NCBI GenBank assembly: GCA_037176725.1
Contig: JAZBRS010000049.1
Span: 17,316,001-17,380,000, forward strand
Direction of reading: 5' to 3'
Length of the DNA: 64,000 nucleotides
Source of the DNA: Posidonia oceanica
Taxonomy: Eukaryota; Streptophyta; Magnoliopsida; Alismatales; Posidoniaceae
Numbering within the stretch: the stretch's first letter is position 1; each line of letters starts with the position of its first letter. The notes under the pieces were generated by a model that ran no database searches, was not told where the DNA came from, and saw only the letters and a program-made list of their open reading frames with translations. A program made the position numbers and the translations under genes. Of this stretch, positions 59,401-64,000 are shown one piece after another.

Positions 59401-62301
59401 AAGGCGAGTCCTAAGGACGACTTCCCCTTGCCTCACATTGACGTCCTAGTCGACAATACAGCGGGCCACATGATGCTCTCCTTCATTGACGGCTTTTCTG
59501 GATATAACCAAATTAAAATGGCAGAAAAAGACATGGAAAAGACTTCATTCATCACCCCTTGGGGAGTCTTCTGCTACCAAGTCATGCCGTTCGGTCTGAA
59601 GAATGCTGGTGCAACCTATCAGAGGGCCATGACTGTGCTGTTCCACGACCTCATGCACCAAGAAGTAGAGGTCTATGTAGACGACATGATTGCTAAAACC
59701 AGAGAGCCTGAAGACCATCTTGCCTGTTTAAAAAAGCTCTTTGACCGTCTACGGAAATACAAGTTGCACCTGAATCCCAAGAAGTGTGTATTCGGAGTGT
59801 CTTCTGGCAAGCTGCTCGGCTACATTGTTAGCCAAAGGGGGATTGAGGTGGACCCGATGAAAGCAAAAGCCATTGTGGACATGCCACCCCCCAGAACTGA
59901 AAAGGAGGTCAGAAGTCTGCTTGGGCGTTTACAGTATATCAGTCGCTTTATTGCACAGCTTACGCCCATCTGTGAACCCATATTTAAGCTCCTGAAGAAG
60001 AATGCGCAAATCGACTGGAGCGAGGAGTGTCAGGTTGCATTTGCCAAGATCAAGCAGCTGTTGATCAAGCCTCCTGTCCTAGTTCCCCCTACACTAGGGA
60101 GACCTTTGCTTCTCTACCTTTCTACCACGCAGCATTCCATGGGCACCGTCTTGGGCCAACATGACGAATCTGGTAGAAGGGAGCGCGCCATCTATTACCT
60201 GAGCAAGAAGTTTAATGAATGCGAAGCCAGGTACAGTACACTAGAGAAGACCTGCTTGTCCCTTGTCTGGGCTGCACAGAAACTAAGGCACTACATGATG
60301 GCATACCCAGTTCAGCTCTTATGCCGGCATGATCCTATCAAGTTCCTCTTTCAAAAGCCGGCCATGGTAGGTAGATGTGCTAAGTGGCAGGTGTTATTGT
60401 CTCAGTACGACATCACCTTTGTCACACAGAAATCCATGAAGGGTCAGGCCATGGCAGACCATCTTGCTGATCTTCCTCTGCCAGAATACCAACCCCTCCA
60501 GACGCAGTTCCCTGACGAGGACATCCTCTTCGCAATGGAGGGCTCTGAGGAGAAGAATCCTGAAAAACAAGAGGAATGGCAGCTCTACTTTGATGACGCT
60601 GTCAACAAAAAGGGCCGAGGCGTAGGCGCAGTGCTAACCACGCCCCAGGGACAAATGATTCCCTTCGCGAGGAAGCTGACTTTCACCTGCACAAACAATC
60701 AAGCAGAATATGAAGCATGCATCCTGGGATTGAAAGTCGCCCTCGAGCATAAGGCGCAGAAACTGCATGTGCACGGTGACGCCATGCTAGTAATCTCTCA
60801 AGTGAACGGCGACTGGAGGACAAAAGATCCTAAGCTTGTGCCGTATCACGAACACCTGCTGAGGCTGATGGAAGAATTTGAGAGCATCTGCTTCACATAC
60901 ATGAACAGAGCAAAGAATGCGTACGCAGATGCACTAGCAACTCTGGCATCTTGGCTCACTATATCTGAAGACAGCATAGTGGATGTATCTGTTACTCGCA
61001 TTGAGCAGCCTGCATATTGCCTGAACATAGAAGAGGCAGATCCAGTAGAGGAGCAGCCCTGGTATCAAGATATAAAATCTTTCCTGGAGTCTGGCAGCTT
61101 TCCTCCTGATATCGCGGCAGCAGACAAGAGAACTCTGGCGCGTCTGGCGTCAAAGTATGTGTTGGGGGCTGGGCAGCTGTACAGAAGGTCATATAATCAG
61201 ATGTTACTGCGCTGCTTGAACAAATCGGAGGCTGACACGCTGATGCTTCAAGTGCATGCAGGGACCTGTGGCCCGCACATGAACGGCGTCCTCCTGGCCA
61301 AGAAGATCATGCTCCAAGGATATTTCTGGCAGACCATGGAAGCAGACTGCTGCCGGTTCGTGCGCAGATGCCACAACTGTCAGATCCATGGTAACTTCAT
61401 CAAGGCCCCCCCGCAACAGCTGCATAACATGTCTTCGCCATGGCCTTTCTCCACCTAGGGGATCGATGTCATTGGCGCCATCCACCCAGCTGCTTCAAAC
61501 GGTCATCGTTACATTCTGGTAGCGATCGATTACTTTACCAAGTGGGTGGAAGCAGCCTCTTATAAGACAGTCACCACTGTGGCAACAGAAAAGTTTATTA
61601 GGAACAATATTGTTGCCCGATATGGGGTCCCGCACTCTGTCATCTTTGATAATGGCACAAACTTCATTGCCAAGAGGATCGAGGAATACCTGCAGAGTCT
61701 CAAGATCAAGCATCATAGATCCTTGCCCTACCGGCCACAGATGAACGGAGCAGTGGAGTCTGCAAACAAGAACATTGTTAAAATCCTGAAGAAGTTAGCA
61801 GAAACCCACAAGGATTGGCATGACAAGCTCCTGTACGCGCTCTGGGCGTACAGGACATCAATCCGGACCTCAACGGGAGCCACACCGTATTCTTTGGTGT
61901 ACGGCATGGAAGCGGTGCTACCTGTTGAAGTAGAGATCCCCTCACTGCGGATCCTACGAGAAGCTGAGTTGGAAGAGGCAGAATGGGTTGAAGACCGCTG
62001 CGTCCAACTGAATTTAATTGATGAGCACAGATTGCAAGCTATGCACAACGCTCACTGCTACCAGAAGCAGATGGCCAGAGCATTCTTGAAGAAGGTCCAA
62101 CCCAGAAACTTTCAGCCAGGGGACCTCGTTTTGCGCGCCATTCATTTGCCTGATGGTCCAGGGAAATTCCGACCTAATTGGCGTGGCCCCTTCGTGGTCA
62201 AGCAGATCTTCTTGGGAGGCACTGTAACTCTTGAGGATATGGACCGGGTCGAGCAGTCTGAGCCCGTCAACCTCTGCTACCTCAAGAAGTACTATCAGTA
62301 G
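53491..62301 (+). pseudogene. gag-pol: gag-pol polyprotein of element B, three internal stops
   Basis: One continuous frame runs from the first ATG (MAQYVSEP) to TAG 62299. Stops interrupt it at 54766 (TAG; CAG in A), 59092 (TGA; CGA in A and C) and 61456 (TAG; TGG in A). The gag capsid-type segment is about 54540-54960. An intact C-x2-H-x4-H-x4-C knuckle lies at 55501-55542. The protease has DNGSG at 56710, but its LLGRPW motif reads LLRRPW (AGG at 56929), which probably harms the enzyme. RT spans about 59290-59880 with YVDD at 59674-59685. The first RNase H is about 60005-60480. The archaeal-type RNase H (about 60570-60960) starts FDDAVN. The integrase zinc finger is about 61250-61390, the catalytic core from 61459 has DNGTNF and a VES glutamate, and the GPF motif is near 62190. 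No chromodomain is present. Long proline-, serine- and alanine-rich linkers separate the gag, protease and RT parts. Confidence 0.94.
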
Positions 62302-63728
62302 CCAAGGGCGGCCCCGTTGCAGATGCCCTTCTCCCACCTACACACTTGCATTCTCGCTTCTTGCATTCTCGCCCTACCTGCATCTTCTTCTATCCTATTC
62401 ACGCATCAACTCTCTTCAAATCATCATCGTCCTCCCCTCAAATCGTGCATTGCATCTTTGGCCCGGTGATGAGAACCGGAAGTGCTTGCCTGCTCTGGAA
62501 AGAGTTCGCCCTACCTCACCCGGCACTACTTAGATGTCTTAGCTAGTGAGGGAGCCACCACCAATCAGGACAGGCGAACTGCCTAAACTCGTAAGGACAT
62601 ACACCTCTGAGGGAGAAAAAATGTTAGGATGTGAGTCTGGAAAAAGCGAGAGTAGACATCTAGGCTTGGGCACATCCAAGGAACAGAAGACGAAGACAGA
62701 AGCCGGCCCTAGAGATAGGGGTGTGTAGTCTAACCCTGCTCCTTCTACCCATCACACAGCAGACCCAAAGCCTAGATCCATCACGACTCAAACACCCTTC
62801 TTTTGCCACCAAAATGGGGATAGCAAAAGCCTGAAAAAAAAAGAGAAAAAAAAAAGAAATCAAACAAGCAAAAAAAAAGAGATAGAACAAAAACAAAAGA
62901 AAAAGGAGAAAAAGCAAACAAAAAAAAAGAGAAGAAAAGAAGAAAAGAGAAGGGCAAGATTCAGCCCAAAAATGCAGGCACCATCATCCCCCGTACCTTA
63001 CAAGAGACCCAAGGGTGTTAAGCTTAAAAGGGTCTACCACTTCCCTCCAAAAGCAAAACACTTACCCTCTCCCAAGCTAGGGGCGGAGAAAGACTGCATA
63101 CCTATGAGGGAGAAATAAAGAAAAAAGAGAGCAGAAAGAGTAGGTGTAGGTCCTGAGAGTCTGGCAAGTAGCCTGTCCCCACCACACCACCACCTGTACA
63201 AATGCCAACACACGTTCTGGAGTGCCACCAGCGAGCCAAGAGTCTAAGTAGGGCCCAGTGAGTCAGGCACCACTCCCTTCCTTTGCAGCGGGCACCAAAG
63301 CACTCCGTATGCTGAGGGCACCGAAGCATACTAATCATTTCATAAGCATACCGACCTGCATCATCCATACATGCATCTTCAATTATCCTTTCTTTCTTAT
63401 CGATCGTTCCGCTCTGCAACTCGCTTCGACTCTGAGACAGTACTTCTTGCCTAGAACGCGTTGACGCTGCTCGAGCTGTGCTGGTCCAGATCTCCTGCCA
63501 GCCCTTGCCCCCGTGTCCACAAGACTGCTGTAGATTCCTTTTGCTTATCTATGCTTAACTGCTATATTCTGATCTTTAACTGCTGGATGCATACTGAACT
63601 ACATTATCAGCCTCAGATTCTGCTTTCTGTCAGAGATTATATACCTGTGTGATCTGACTGTTTGCAATATGGATAACAGGTACCTTCAAGCTCTGCAGTT
63701 ATCTGCCTGTATCCCTGCGATCTGCGCA
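62302..63728 (+). other. Spacer between pol and accessory ORF, element B
   Basis: The spacer is homologous to 8262-9723 of element A. It contains an A-rich, purine-dominated tract (about 62831-62945). A candidate 3' splice site CAG/GTACC (63677-63679) follows a pyrimidine-rich stretch about 50 bp before the accessory ATG. No other ORF is conserved between the copies. Confidence 0.6.
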
Positions 63729-64000
63729 ATGGGCTTCCCCACTCTGTTGACTCCAGCACACTGCTCGGAGACCCTGCGAGAATGGATCGGTGAGCTTACC
63801 CAAGAAGACTGCGAAAAGCTGCGCCTGTGGGGCATCCCAACCAAGCTGCTAAAGGCTGCTGATGTGGAAGTAAGCCGCCATCTTCTGTGTGCCGCCGCAA
63901 GATTCTGGAAACCGGCACACCACGTCTTTCGCTTCGGCAGAACTGAGCTTACACCCACACTGGAAGAAGTGCGTCGGATTTGCGGTTTCTCTAAGATCAT
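63729..64000 (+). CDS. Sense accessory ORF of element B, PMD/DUF7745-like (5' part)
   Basis: The ORF starts at ATG 63729 and is open to the window end (90 codons). It matches residues 1-90 of the element A ORF almost residue for residue, including FRFGRTELTPTLEEVRRICG. It keeps FWKP, which is broken by a stop in element C. ATG is directly followed by GGC with no intron. It has the same strand as gag-pol. The rest of the frame, including the position of intron 2, is outside the window. Confidence 0.75.
   Translation, partial: MGFPTLLTPAHCSETLREWIGELTQEDCEKLRLWGIPTKLLKAADVEVSRHLLCAAARFWKPAHHVFRFGRTELTPTLEEVRRICGFSKI

Larger units (their letters stand above)
46384..64000 (+). mobile_element. 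Element B: Tat/Ogre-like retrotransposon, 3' end beyond window
   Basis: B starts with TGTTGACACC at 46384, directly after C sequence and without a polypurine tract, so this is a 5' LTR at an insertion point. The five bases before it (acgcc, 46379-46383) are the predicted target duplication. The PBS, leader, gag-pol and sense accessory ORF follow. It is the same subfamily as A and D, and gag-pol has only three in-frame stops. Confidence 0.92.

Overview
This window is plant nuclear DNA made entirely of nested LTR retrotransposons. I find no host gene, tRNA, rRNA or CRISPR array. All four elements are Ty3/gypsy of the Tat/Ogre-like group. The signs are a gag-pol in one frame, a protease with a DNGSG active site, RT with YVDD, two RNase H domains in series (the second archaeal-type), an integrase with HHCC and DDE motifs and no chromodomain, very long LTRs (4.7-5.7 kb), and an accessory ORF between pol and the 3' LTR. 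The accessory protein resembles the plant mobile domain (PMD / DUF7745) group, which points to a seed plant, probably an angiosperm. I cannot name the species.

Layout. Element A (minus strand) fills 1-24595. Its 3' LTR is cut by the window start (1-4374). Then come a tandem-repeat zone (4947-6780), the accessory ORF (7059-8261, same strand as pol), gag-pol (9724-18528), the leader, the PBS (19838-19855) and the 5' LTR (19857-24595). A is inserted in the repeat zone of element D (plus strand). Only the 3' end of D is visible: repeats (24596-25930), a polypurine tract, and its 3' LTR (26513-31701). D in turn appears to sit in the 5' LTR of element C (plus). The rest of that LTR runs to about 33782, followed by the PBS (33789-33806), a decayed gag-pol (34858-43459), and an accessory gene on the opposite strand (45980 down to 44607). 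Element B (plus) is inserted into C at 46384: 5' LTR (46384-52127), PBS, gag-pol (53491-62301) and the start of its accessory ORF (63729 to window end). Nesting and ORF decay agree: C is oldest, then D, with A and B youngest. The two LTRs of A differ at roughly 1% of positions by eye.

Gag packages the RNA, protease cuts the polyprotein, RT and RNase H copy the RNA primed at the PBS and polypurine tract, and integrase inserts the copy. The accessory protein's job is unknown. In A and B it is a sense, intronless ORF. In C the homologous gene is antisense and is interrupted by two GT-AG introns. The positions of both introns are joined exactly in A, and the first also in B. This flip with precise intron loss is the most interesting observation here. 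Other leads are a conserved hairpin at the polypurine tract/LTR boundary, a PBS-like copy inside all four LTRs, and stop codons that nearly all look like methylation-driven decay of glutamine and tryptophan codons.
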